DNA of 33,882 bases from JAVXTH01 sp036642795 (GTDB lineage: Bacteria; Bacillota_I; Bacilli_A; Erysipelotrichales; Erysipelotrichaceae), in contig JAVXTH010000017.1 in NCBI GenBank assembly GCA_036642795.1, positions 1 through 33,882 on the forward strand, read 5' to 3'. Shown in pieces: positions 16,313 to 24,557 of this stretch. Numbering within the stretch: position 1 is the first letter of the stretch; each line of letters opens with the position of its first letter. The position numbers were made by a program, and so were the translations under genes. The notes under the pieces are model-generated. The model made no database searches and had not been told where the DNA came from. It saw only the letters and a program-made list of their open reading frames with translations.

Positions 16313-16951
16313 TTAATAACCAAAATCACCTAATACAAAAATGACTTTAATGCGATTACTTGTTTGCCAATCGCTAATTACGGTATGGGAACAAACCCGG
16401 TCGTTGCTTCTACAATCTTGGCATATTCCACTGATTGCACATGGTGTTTTTCTATTTAAACGAACACAGTTCATTGGTGCACTGATTCTTTTCATTCGAT
16501 TTTGTGCTTCCATTAAATCTTTAACTATTTTATTTGTCCCGACAATAATAAAGACTTCTTTCGGTCCATACATCATCGCTGCCAAACGATTTCCATTTCC
16601 ATCGACATTGTATAGTTCCCCATTTAATGTAACTGCCGAAGAACTCATAAAATAGGCGTCGGCTATAAACCCTTTTTGTAGGCATAGTTGTTTATAATCT
16701 TTATCTTGATTCTTTTTATCACGGTCATAAAACTCAAGATCCCGACTTCGTAAATAATCAATCACGCCCGTTTCTTTTAGGGTTTCACTTCCCCCATGGC
16801 TAACAACGCTATGATCTTTAACAAGCGTATCGAGCAAAGTCATGAGTTCATCCTTAGTTTCACAATAATAACTATTCATCTGATGTTCTAATAGTTTTTT
16901 TCTTGCTTTGGCTACTTGTAACTCGATGATTGTTTTTTTATTTTGATCCAT
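16313..16951 (-). CDS. LUD-domain (DUF162) protein
   Basis: A 212-residue stand-alone LUD domain, the fold shared with LutC/LutB lactate-utilisation proteins and the coenzyme-binding NagB/RpiA-like family. Seen: VVSHGGSETLKETGV, SSSAVTLNGELYNVDGNGNR, YGPKEVFIIVGTNKIV, and a cysteine-rich tail C-X5-C-X2-C-X6-C (PCAISGIC, QDC, RSNDRVC). The cysteines could bind metal or a cluster. The usual partners lutA and lutB are not nearby, so a lactate role is not supported. I take the ATG at 16951, 7 bases after GGAG, over one at 16957. It overlaps the carbonic-anhydrase-like gene by 14 bases, so the two are co-translated. Confidence 0.88.
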   Translation of the reverse strand: MDQNKKTIIELQVAKARKKLLEHQMNSYYCETKDELMTLLDTLVKDHSVVSHGGSETLKETGVIDYLRSRDLEFYDRDKKNQDKDYKQLCLQKGFIADAYFMSSSAVTLNGELYNVDGNGNRLAAMMYGPKEVFIIVGTNKIVKDLMEAQNRMKRISAPMNCVRLNRKTPCAISGICQDCRSNDRVCSHTVISDWQTSNRIKVIFVLGDFGY

Positions 16952-17459
16952 ACCCATTCTCCTCGTAGATTTTTCCTCTTGCTTGGTATTCTTTTGCCGT
17001 CTTAATGATTGAATTCATTTGTTGTTCACTTACTTGCTTGACTACTTTTCCAGGGATCCCCATTACAATACTATTCTCAGGAATGATCGTATTCTCACTA
17101 ATTAAACAACCAGCAGCAACGATTGAATGGCTTTTGATGTGCGCTCCATTCATAACAATGGCTCCCATTCCAATTAACACTTCATCCTCAATGATACAGC
17201 CATGTAAAATGGCATTATGACCTACGCTAACGGATTTACCGATGTTTAAAGGATAGTTTTGATCACAGTGCAAGGTACAATTATCTTGGATGTTACTACC
17301 TTCACCAATCACAATCAATCCATTATCTCCACGCAACACACTATGAAAAAAGATTGAAACATTTTCGTGAATTTCAACATTTCCAATGATGTCAGCATCC
17401 TTTGCAATCCATGTATGCTTTGCGATTTTACTTTTATAATGATTGTAATCGATGATCAT
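16938..17459 (-). CDS. Gamma-carbonic-anhydrase-like hexapeptide protein
   Basis: Left-handed beta-helix protein of the YrdA/YtoA/PaaY group, 173 residues. The three zinc-ligand histidines of gamma-class carbonic anhydrases are present at H64 (CTLHCD), H81 and H86 (VGHNAILHGC), and the trimer-forming repeats run through about residue 145, followed by a C-terminal helix. The ATG at 17459 has GAGGG five bases upstream. An in-frame GTG at 17471 is less likely. Members are often active carbonic anhydrases, but others act on acyl-CoA; the sequence does not decide. It is the first gene of a two-gene unit with the LUD protein, behind a promoter at 17483-17511. Confidence 0.88.
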   Translation of the reverse strand: MIIDYNHYKSKIAKHTWIAKDADIIGNVEIHENVSIFFHSVLRGDNGLIVIGEGSNIQDNCTLHCDQNYPLNIGKSVSVGHNAILHGCIIEDEVLIGMGAIVMNGAHIKSHSIVAAGCLISENTIIPENSIVMGIPGKVVKQVSEQQMNSIIKTAKEYQARGKIYEENGYGSK

Positions 17460-17482
17460 ACTATCCCTCACATTCTATGTTT

Positions 17483-17511
17483 AAGATACGCTAAATCCTT
17501 CATAAATTCAA
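17483..17511 (-). promoter_or_regulatory. Promoter of the carbonic-anhydrase-like/LUD pair
   Basis: Minus strand: -35 TTGAAT (17506-17511), 17-bp spacer, -10 TATCTT (17483-17488). It lies between the clpB terminator and the gene start. Confidence 0.5.
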
Positions 17512-17525
17512 GTCTTAACCTAAAC

Positions 17526-17551
17526 AAAAGGGGCAATCACTTGATTGTCCC
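17526..17551 (-). terminator. Terminator of clpB
   Basis: On the minus strand GGGACAATCA and TGATTGCCCC form a 10-bp arm hairpin (one A/C mismatch) around a 2-base loop, followed by TTTTGTTT. It starts 5 bases after the clpB stop. Confidence 0.8.
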
Positions 17552-17556
17552 TTCCC

Positions 17557-20100
17557 TTATTGAATCTTCACAAAATATTGATGGTCACTTACATCTAACA
17601 AAATGGCTTCTTCTCCATCGATGGTTCCTTCCATCATCAAGCGAGCAATTAAAGTTTCAATGTTTCGTTGAATATAACGTTTCATTGGTCTAGCCCCATA
17701 AATAGCATCGACTCCTTCTTTCGCAATTTGTTCATAAACGCGATCGGTAACTTTTAAATTAATGTCTTTATTAGCTAAACGCACTTGTAATTCACCGATG
17801 AATTTATGAGCAATTTTATTCATCATATCATCATCTAATGCATTGAATACGACTATTTCATCGATTCGATTAATAAATTCTGGTTTAAAATACTGTTTAA
17901 CTTCTTCCATATATTTATCATTCCGGTTTTCATCATAAGCATATTGTGAACCTAAATTACTTGTCATGATTAAGATCGTATTTTTAAAATCAACACAAAC
18001 GCCTTTTGAATCGGTAATTCTTCCATCATCTAATATTTGTAGTAAAACATTAAAGATATCGGGATGAGCTTTTTCTACTTCATCAAATAAGATAATCGAA
18101 TAAGGATTACGACGAACCGCTTCACTTAATTGTCCACCTTCTTCATAACCAACGTAACCAGGAGGCGCTCCAATTAAACGTGATACGCTATGTTTCTCCA
18201 TATATTCACTCATATCAATTCGAATGATATGTGCTTCACTATCGAACAATTGTTGTGCAAGTGCTTTGGCTACTTCGGTTTTCCCTACTCCAGTAGGTCC
18301 TAAAAATAAGAATGAACCAATCGGACGATGTTCATCTTGAATCTGTGCTTTGCTGCGTAAAATCGCATCACTCACAAGATTTAATGCTTCATCTTGACCA
18401 ACGACTCGCTTTTCTAATTCATCTTTTAAATGGAGAATCTTTTGTCGTTCACTTTCAACTAAACGACTTACTTCTACTCCACTCCATCTAGAAACAATCT
18501 TAGCGATAAGTTCTTCATTTACAATTTCTTGAATCAAAGCATCTTTTTTTTCTAATTGAGAAGCTTCTTCAATCTTTTTTTCTAACTGTGGAATGGTTCC
18601 ATATTGAAGTTTAGCGGCTTCTTCATAACGAGCTTCATTTTGTGCTTGTTGTAAATCAATGCGAGCTTTTTCAAGTTTCACTTTATCCTCTTTACTCGCA
18701 TCTAATTTCGCCTTTTCATCATTCCATTTTGTATATAAAATATCTTTCTTATTCTTTAATGTTTTTAATTCTTCTTCAATTTCATTTAAACGTTCTTTAC
18801 TCTTTTTATCTTTTTCTTGTTTTAAAGCTGTTTCTTCAATTTCTAATTGCATAATTTTTCGCATTAATTCATCTAATTCTTGTGGCATTGATTCCATTTC
18901 TACTTTTAAAGAAGCACAAGCTTCATCAATTAAATCAATTGCTTTATCTGGTAAGAAACGATCGGTTATATAACGATTACTTAAAACTGCCGATGAGATA
19001 ATTGCTTCATCTAATATTTTAACGCCATGATAAGATTCAAAACGATCTTTTAAGCCTCTTAAAATAGATATAGTATCTTCCACACTAGGTTCACTCACAT
19101 TCACCCTTTGAAAACGCCGTTCTAAAGCAGCATCCTTTTCGATATACATTCGATATTCATTAAATGTAGTTGCTCCAATACAACGTAATTCACCACGGGC
19201 TAACATCGGTTTTAGTAAATTAGCGGCATCCATACTACCTTCACTTTTACCTGCTCCAACCAAATTATGAATTTCATCAATAAATAATAAAATATTCCCA
19301 TTTGCTTGTTTTACTTCTTCAAGAACTGCTTTTAAACGTTCTTCAAATTCTCCTCGATACTTAGCTCCAGCAATTAAAGAACCCATATCTAATTCAATTA
19401 ATTTCTTTTCTTTTAAAGAGGATGGAACATCTCCATTCATAATTCGCCAGGCAATTCCTTCCACAATGGCGGTTTTTCCTACCCCTGGCTCACCGATTAA
19501 AACTGGATTATTTTTAGTTTTCCTTGAAAGGATTTGAATTACACGACGGATTTCTTCATCTCTTCCAATTACTGGATCTATCTTTCCATTCTTAACCTCT
19601 TCAACTAAATCTCGGCCATATTTACTTAATGCTTCTAAATTGTTTTCCGCATCTTGACGATCCATCTTTTTCCCTCCTCGTCTTTTCAATTCTTCTTCTT
19701 TGACTGTTTTCTCATCCAATTTAAACATCTTTACTAATTGGTTTGAAAGATAACTCTTATTAAAGATTAAAGCAATAAACGTAGCAGCTACACTTAAATA
19801 ACTCTCCGCTATTTCATCACTCCACTTTTGTGCTTTTTCTAAACTATTTATAACATCCTTCGATAACGTAGGTTGTTCACTATCACTTTGAGCGAGACGC
19901 TCAAGTGATTCATTTATTAAAGTTAACGCTTGTTGTTTATTAATATTAATACGTTTAAATAAGCCATCTAATACATCATGTTGAAAGATTGCTTTCAACA
20001 TATGTTCGGTATCAATTTGTGAATGATGATTTGCTTTTGTTAACGCAATCGCATTTCTTATAATATCTTGTAAAGCTTCACTCATTTGTTCAAAGTTCAT
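17557..20100 (-). CDS. clpB: Chaperone disaggregase ClpB
   Basis: Hexameric AAA+ disaggregase that works with DnaK to resolubilise proteins. The 847 residues comprise an N-terminal Clp repeat domain (about 1-140), NBD1 with GEPGVGKTAIVE near 200 and DEIHNLVGAG, and a long coiled-coil middle domain rich in K and E (about 400-520). NBD2 has GPTGVGKTEVAKAL near 600, DEVEKAHPDIFN and the sensor-2 region GARPMKR. The coiled-coil insertion and the lack of a ClpP-binding loop distinguish it from ClpC/ClpA. The ATG at 20100 has AAAGGAG 8 bases upstream. Regulation by HrcA is indicated by two CIRCE elements. It is monocistronic. Confidence 0.96.
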   Translation of the reverse strand: MNFEQMSEALQDIIRNAIALTKANHHSQIDTEHMLKAIFQHDVLDGLFKRININKQQALTLINESLERLAQSDSEQPTLSKDVINSLEKAQKWSDEIAESYLSVAATFIALIFNKSYLSNQLVKMFKLDEKTVKEEELKRRGGKKMDRQDAENNLEALSKYGRDLVEEVKNGKIDPVIGRDEEIRRVIQILSRKTKNNPVLIGEPGVGKTAIVEGIAWRIMNGDVPSSLKEKKLIELDMGSLIAGAKYRGEFEERLKAVLEEVKQANGNILLFIDEIHNLVGAGKSEGSMDAANLLKPMLARGELRCIGATTFNEYRMYIEKDAALERRFQRVNVSEPSVEDTISILRGLKDRFESYHGVKILDEAIISSAVLSNRYITDRFLPDKAIDLIDEACASLKVEMESMPQELDELMRKIMQLEIEETALKQEKDKKSKERLNEIEEELKTLKNKKDILYTKWNDEKAKLDASKEDKVKLEKARIDLQQAQNEARYEEAAKLQYGTIPQLEKKIEEASQLEKKDALIQEIVNEELIAKIVSRWSGVEVSRLVESERQKILHLKDELEKRVVGQDEALNLVSDAILRSKAQIQDEHRPIGSFLFLGPTGVGKTEVAKALAQQLFDSEAHIIRIDMSEYMEKHSVSRLIGAPPGYVGYEEGGQLSEAVRRNPYSIILFDEVEKAHPDIFNVLLQILDDGRITDSKGVCVDFKNTILIMTSNLGSQYAYDENRNDKYMEEVKQYFKPEFINRIDEIVVFNALDDDMMNKIAHKFIGELQVRLANKDINLKVTDRVYEQIAKEGVDAIYGARPMKRYIQRNIETLIARLMMEGTIDGEEAILLDVSDHQYFVKIQ

Positions 20101-20113
20101 AATGATCACTCCT

Positions 20114-20140
20114 TTAGCACTCATATAGGATGATTGCTAA
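20114..20140. promoter_or_regulatory. CIRCE element 1 (HrcA operator), start-proximal
   Basis: TTAGCACTC, 9-bp spacer, GATTGCTAA: 17 of 18 arm positions match the CIRCE consensus TTAGCACTC-N9-GAGTGCTAA, with the exact spacer. It covers the expected transcription start of clpB and ends just before its ribosome-binding site. Confidence 0.85.
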
Positions 20141-20144
20141 AGAT

Positions 20145-20172
20145 ATTATAACAGATATATTAGCACTGTCAA
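20145..20172 (-). promoter_or_regulatory. Sigma-A promoter of clpB
   Basis: Minus strand: perfect -35 TTGACA (20167-20172), 16-bp spacer, perfect -10 TATAAT (20145-20150). The -35 hexamer lies inside CIRCE element 2. Confidence 0.85.
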
Positions 20173-20186
20173 TAGTTGAGTGCTAA
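20160..20186. promoter_or_regulatory. CIRCE element 2 (HrcA operator), overlapping -35
   Basis: TTAGCACTG, 9-bp spacer, GAGTGCTAA: 17 of 18 arm positions match the CIRCE consensus. It overlaps the clpB -35 hexamer, so bound HrcA would block RNA polymerase directly. Confidence 0.88.
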
Positions 20187-20226
20187 TATCTTCCTTCATT
20201 CCATTAACACGTCTTAATGACATTAT

Positions 20227-20268
20227 AATGTGATAATTATTCACATTGTATTATTAATATAGTATAAT
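20227..20268 (+). promoter_or_regulatory. Promoter of the EAL-protein/lipoprotein operon with overlapping dyad
   Basis: -35 TTCACA (20240-20245), 17-bp spacer, perfect -10 TATAAT (20263-20268). A dyad AATGTGA-N7-TCACATT (20227-20247) covers the -35. The half-sites resemble CRP/FNR-family ones, but the 7-bp centre is one base too long for the classical site. The regulator is unknown. A GTAAGGTAG ribosome-binding site and the ATG follow at 20325. Confidence 0.6.
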
Positions 20269-20324
20269 GAATATAAAGTTTAAACCATTATATAACCACA
20301 TAATACAGAAAGTAAGGTAGTACG

Positions 20325-22604
20325 ATGAAAAGAGACTTCAGAAGTAAACGCCATGAGTTTCATATCAACCGTAAAATACCGATCATTTTCGCATTAATAT
20401 GCCTGATGATGGGTGTTTTGTGCTACCAATATTATATTAATTTACAGGCAACGGTTAAAACAGAAGGAAGCGAATACTTACAAGAAGTATCCATGCAGAT
20501 TGCTACTAACGTAAATAAAACAGTTGATAATAACTTTTCTGTTCTAGATAGTATTGCCACTACTTTAAATAACACAGATATTAATACCTACCAAGAACTA
20601 CAACCGATTATTCGCGAACAAAAAGAATATTGGAAATATCAAAAACTTATGTTAATCGATTCTCAAGGAATTGCTTATGATACCAATGGAAATAAAACTG
20701 CTTTACGAAATGCTGACTACTTAAATAAAACCATTGTAAATCGTAAACCTAGTTTGTCACCTTCGCAATTAATTGATAATAAAGAGAGTATTGTCTTTAC
20801 CATTCCTTTAGAAAACATAACCATGGAAGGAACACCAATGTTGGGTTTAGCGATTAGCTATGATTTAAAAACATTTGATCAAATCATTCAAATCAAAGCC
20901 TTTAATGGTTATGGATATTCTCACATCATTCAAAAAAATGGAACCGTTGTGATTCGTTCTAGTTCTAAAAAAGCAACTCAAACTGGTTATAATGTTTTGA
21001 ATTCAATCAATAAAGGTCACATTTTTGGTAATCATACCCTGGATCAAATAAAAAACGATATTGAACATGGTAAGAGTGGGCAAATTGAATATGAATTAAA
21101 TGATAAAGATGAATTTATGGTATATACACCTCTAAAATCATTGGATTGGTGTTTATTAACTTTTATTCCAACGGAAGTCGTGAATGCGAAATCGAATTTA
21201 TTATTTAGAATAACATTATTATTATGTGCCATTATTACATTGAGTTTCGCCACTCTTTTTGCGGTTTTAGTCGGTAGTTTTAATGCAAATAAAAAACGTT
21301 TAGAAAAAATGGCTTATGTTGATCCAATCACCCATGGTAATACGATTCAACATTATAATATTTTAGTCACTAAGTTATTAAAAGAAAATGGTTATCAAAA
21401 TTATGCCGTTGTTTATTTAAATATTGAAAAGTTTAAAGTCTTGAATCAACAATTTGGTCGTAATGCATGTAACAATGTTTTGAAAGCAATATCAAAAGGA
21501 ATCGGTTCTACTTTAAGTAATGTAGAATGCATGGCTCGTATCTCTGCAGATAATTTCTGTATTCTTGTTACGTATACAAATAAAGAAAGTTTATTAGAGC
21601 GCTTTGATCACTGGTATGCTAGTATTATTGAATATATCAAACAAGAAGAAACAACTTGGTTACCTGTTATTTTAGAGTTTGGTATTTATGTAATCGATAA
21701 TGATAAAACAGAAATAAGTGATATGGTCGATTATGCGAAATTGCCACTTCTTGAATCAACCCATGAATTACATGGTAGTTTCCATTATAGTTTTTACGAT
21801 GAAGATGTCCGCAATCAGCTTCTTCTTGATAAGCATTTAGAGGATATGATGGAAGATGCGATTACAAATAAAGAATTTGTTGTTTATCTACAACCAAAAT
21901 ACGATACGATCCATGAAACAGTCATTGGGGCAGAAGCCTTAATTCGTTGGAATAGTGTTGAAGATGGAATGATTTACCCAGATCAATTTATTTCATTATT
22001 TGAAAAGAATGGCTTTGTTGTACGACTTGATTTATATGTATTTGAAGAAGTATGTAAATTGATTGAAAAATGGATAAAGAAAGGTTTGAAACCATTCCCT
22101 ATTTCCGTAAACTGTTCTCGTAATCATCTTAAAAATATTAATTTTTTAAATCAATATTCAAAAATAGCAAAAGATTATCATATACCACCTGAATACATTG
22201 AAATTGAATTAACTGAAAATACGGTCTTTCAAAATGTCGAACTTTTAATTAAGGTAATTCATAATATTCATGAACTAGGTTTTACATGTTCGATGGATGA
22301 TTTCGGTAGTGGTTATTCTTCATTAAATCTAATTCAAGATATCCCGGTTGATATTCTTAAGATTGATAAAGTCTTCTTCCATAAAAAAAATCTAGTTGCA
22401 TCCCGTACAAAATCCGTCCTTGGCAGCATTATTAAGATGGCCCAAGAGTTATCGATGAAAACCGTTGCGGAAGGCGTAGAAGAAGAAGACCAAGTCGTTA
22501 TGTTGAAACAATTAGGCTGTGATTATATTCAAGGTTATTATTACGCAAAACCAATGCCAATTGATGAATTTGAGCAACTTGTTTATCAAAAAATCATTAA
22601 ATAA
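20325..22604 (+). CDS. Membrane c-di-GMP phosphodiesterase: Cache-like sensor, degenerate GGDEF, EAL
   Basis: A 759-residue signalling protein. A transmembrane helix (19-37), an extracellular Cache-like sensor (about 40-290) and a second helix (292-316) precede a GGDEF-fold domain (about 322-480). The active-site loop there reads SADNF (407-411), so cyclase activity is not expected; it may bind GTP or be structural. The EAL domain (about 500-755) looks catalytically complete: E537-A538-L539, N596, E628, D658-D659 in DDFGSG, K679, E716 in AEGVE and Q736. It should therefore hydrolyse c-di-GMP at the inner membrane face in response to an external signal. The lipoprotein gene follows 13 bases later in the same operon and is the obvious candidate sensing partner. 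Confidence 0.93.
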   Translation: MKRDFRSKRHEFHINRKIPIIFALICLMMGVLCYQYYINLQATVKTEGSEYLQEVSMQIATNVNKTVDNNFSVLDSIATTLNNTDINTYQELQPIIREQKEYWKYQKLMLIDSQGIAYDTNGNKTALRNADYLNKTIVNRKPSLSPSQLIDNKESIVFTIPLENITMEGTPMLGLAISYDLKTFDQIIQIKAFNGYGYSHIIQKNGTVVIRSSSKKATQTGYNVLNSINKGHIFGNHTLDQIKNDIEHGKSGQIEYELNDKDEFMVYTPLKSLDWCLLTFIPTEVVNAKSNLLFRITLLLCAIITLSFATLFAVLVGSFNANKKRLEKMAYVDPITHGNTIQHYNILVTKLLKENGYQNYAVVYLNIEKFKVLNQQFGRNACNNVLKAISKGIGSTLSNVECMARISADNFCILVTYTNKESLLERFDHWYASIIEYIKQEETTWLPVILEFGIYVIDNDKTEISDMVDYAKLPLLESTHELHGSFHYSFYDEDVRNQLLLDKHLEDMMEDAITNKEFVVYLQPKYDTIHETVIGAEALIRWNSVEDGMIYPDQFISLFEKNGFVVRLDLYVFEEVCKLIEKWIKKGLKPFPISVNCSRNHLKNINFLNQYSKIAKDYHIPPEYIEIELTENTVFQNVELLIKVIHNIHELGFTCSMDDFGSGYSSLNLIQDIPVDILKIDKVFFHKKNLVASRTKSVLGSIIKMAQELSMKTVAEGVEEEDQVVMLKQLGCDYIQGYYYAKPMPIDEFEQLVYQKIIK

Positions 22605-22617
22605 GGAGGCAACACTC

Positions 22618-24507
22618 ATGAAATATCAAAAAAAAGCTACCTATCTTATCCTTACATCCTTATTGGTTGCTTCTATATCAGGTTGTTCTCAAACCAAAGT
22701 AAAAGAAACGAGTGAAGATATCCTTACTCAAAATGTTGTTGATAAAGATAAAATGCAAATTACTGTATTAGTTAAACCTGCTTTCTTTATTAATTCCTAT
22801 GAAAAAGTAATTGAGAAGAAATTTCCTAAAGTAGATTTAATTCAAGTTGGAAATTATACATCAAACATGGGGATTGAAGAATATAAGGCACGTTTAAAGA
22901 ACGATGATTTAACCGATATTATTATGACATGGCCTCTTGATGTAGGAAAAGAATATTGGGATGATCGCTTAATTGATTTGTCTTCCCTGCCTTTGACTAG
23001 TAATTATAATCAAGAAAGGCTTGAAAACATATCCGAGAATGGTAATTTATATTATTTGCCGGGTCCTTCTCAATTACGTGGTATTATTTATAATAAAACG
23101 ATGTTTGAAGAAAAAGGATGGCAAGTTCCTACTGACTTTGAAAGTTTTATTAGTTTATGTCATACCATTGAAGCAAGCGGTACCCGTTCCCTTCAATTAG
23201 GCTTAAAAAATAGTGAAGTATTAGATACTGCCTTTGTTGGTTATGGTTATGATGAATGCTTCTCAAAACCAAAAGATGTTAGTTGGCGTAAAGATTATGA
23301 TGAAGGAAAAGGTAAATTTTTTGATCAATATGAACCCGCACTTACTACTTTTCAAAGATTAATTGATGAAGGAATCTTAAAAGAAGCGGATTTAGATGTT
23401 GATTATGCAAAACGTGAAGAAATGTTTTTTAATCGTAAAGCGGCAATGATAGAAGATTCTGTTTTATTAACTAGATTAGGTAAAGATTATAATGGAACAG
23501 ACGATGAATTTGCGATGATGCCATTCTTTAATCCAGGTGTAGCAAATGATTGGGCACGCTTATATCCAGTATGTTTTATCGGATTAAACAAACACTTAAC
23601 GCAAGAAAATAATCAAGACAAATATGATATGATCATGAAAATCATGGAATATACAAGTACCATCGAAGGCCAACAAGCTTTGATGGGTGATACCGAAGCG
23701 ATGATATCTGGATTAAATGATGTTCCTGCTCCCAATACTCCTGAAATAGGTGGAATGATTGATACACTAAACTTAGGAAAGTATGCAATCTTCCCTACGT
23801 TTAAGCACTCCCAAGATGCACTTCGATTCGGACTGAGTGACATGATTAAAGGAAACAAAACAGGCGAACAAGTAGCAAAGCAAGTAGATGAAGCCAATGC
23901 ATCAAAACTAGTTCCTTTAACCCCTGCCTCAATTGGCAAAGCAAGTGAAGATTTCACTTTAATTGAAACTGGTAATTTTATTTGCGATGCAATGAGAGAA
24001 AAAGCGAATAGTGATTTTGCTTTATTCTTAGATGATGGAAAAGATGGAAAATACAATGGGAAAGGAGTCAGTGCCCGTTTGTATAAAGGACAAATCACAA
24101 CCAATGATATTACTAGAATTCTACCTGATTTAAAATATGGTGAAAAAGGTGAATGTTTAAAAATTACCATGAGTGGTAAAGATTTACTCACTACCTTGGA
24201 AGAATCGATTCAAGTAAGAAATGATATTGGTGGATGGTTCTATTACTTCTCTGGTTTAAAAATGACGTACGATGCCAGCGACAAACCGGGAAATCGAATT
24301 CATAAAATCCGCGATGATAAAGGAAATAAGATTATCGATGATAAAATATACTCAATTGCGATTATGGATATGAGTGTTCCCAATGAATTTATCTTAAGTA
24401 GTGAATCACAAGGTGTTACCATCTATGATTTATTACTTAAAAAAATAAAAACAAGTAAAACCATTTTCCCAAGTAACGATCATCGTTTTACCATTTACCA
24501 TAAATAA
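22618..24507 (+). CDS. Lipoprotein: solute-binding domain fused to 5'-nucleotidase C-terminal domain
   Basis: A 629-residue lipoprotein. A signal peptide ends in lipobox ISGC with the lipidated Cys at 23. Residues about 45-430 are an ABC extracellular solute-binding fold of the sugar-binding class (LYYLPGPSQLRGIIYNKTMF, FFNRKAAMIED, YTSTIEGQQALMGD). Residues about 435-605 match the 5'-nucleotidase C-terminal domain: ETGNFICDAMREKA, LYKGQITTNDITRILP, LKITMSGKDLLTTLEES, GGWFYYFSGLKMTYD. The catalytic metallophosphatase domain is absent, so it should bind rather than hydrolyse. No permease genes are adjacent. The ATG at 22618 has AAGGAGG 7 bases upstream. Co-transcription with the EAL protein suggests a receptor role. 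Ligand unknown; a nucleotide or nucleoside is my inference. Confidence 0.9.
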   Translation: MKYQKKATYLILTSLLVASISGCSQTKVKETSEDILTQNVVDKDKMQITVLVKPAFFINSYEKVIEKKFPKVDLIQVGNYTSNMGIEEYKARLKNDDLTDIIMTWPLDVGKEYWDDRLIDLSSLPLTSNYNQERLENISENGNLYYLPGPSQLRGIIYNKTMFEEKGWQVPTDFESFISLCHTIEASGTRSLQLGLKNSEVLDTAFVGYGYDECFSKPKDVSWRKDYDEGKGKFFDQYEPALTTFQRLIDEGILKEADLDVDYAKREEMFFNRKAAMIEDSVLLTRLGKDYNGTDDEFAMMPFFNPGVANDWARLYPVCFIGLNKHLTQENNQDKYDMIMKIMEYTSTIEGQQALMGDTEAMISGLNDVPAPNTPEIGGMIDTLNLGKYAIFPTFKHSQDALRFGLSDMIKGNKTGEQVAKQVDEANASKLVPLTPASIGKASEDFTLIETGNFICDAMREKANSDFALFLDDGKDGKYNGKGVSARLYKGQITTNDITRILPDLKYGEKGECLKITMSGKDLLTTLEESIQVRNDIGGWFYYFSGLKMTYDASDKPGNRIHKIRDDKGNKIIDDKIYSIAIMDMSVPNEFILSSESQGVTIYDLLLKKIKTSKTIFPSNDHRFTIYHK

Positions 24508-24517
24508 TCAACAAATT

Positions 24518-24557
24518 AAAAGTACTTTAAGCATGAATGTTTAAAGTACTTTTTTAA
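24518..24557. terminator. Bidirectional terminator after the lipoprotein gene
   Basis: A perfect 13-bp stem, AAAAGTACTTTAA with TTAAAGTACTTTT, encloses a 10-base loop and is followed by T residues on the plus strand and TTTTAATTT on the minus strand. It can serve both the lipoprotein gene and the convergent repressor gene. Confidence 0.85.

Noticed and set aside
16341..16655. A 104-codon plus-strand frame opposite the LUD gene
   Set aside because: It is a shadow of a conserved coding region with no promoter or ribosome-binding site.
20227..20247. Classical CRP or FNR site upstream of the EAL gene
   Set aside because: The half-sites TGTGA and TCACA are separated by 7 bases instead of 6, so the site does not match that consensus; kept only as an unassigned dyad.
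20101..20324. CtsR operator for clpB
   Set aside because: No tandem GGTCAAA-type heptad repeat is present; the two CIRCE elements explain the regulation.
20325..22604. Diguanylate cyclase activity from the GGDEF-fold domain
   Set aside because: The catalytic loop is SADNF instead of GGDEF, lacking both glycines and the catalytic glutamate.
23613..24191. A 192-codon open frame antisense to the lipoprotein gene
   Set aside because: It lies wholly inside a well-supported gene, has no ribosome-binding site, and its translation has no recognisable domain; long antisense frames arise by codon bias.
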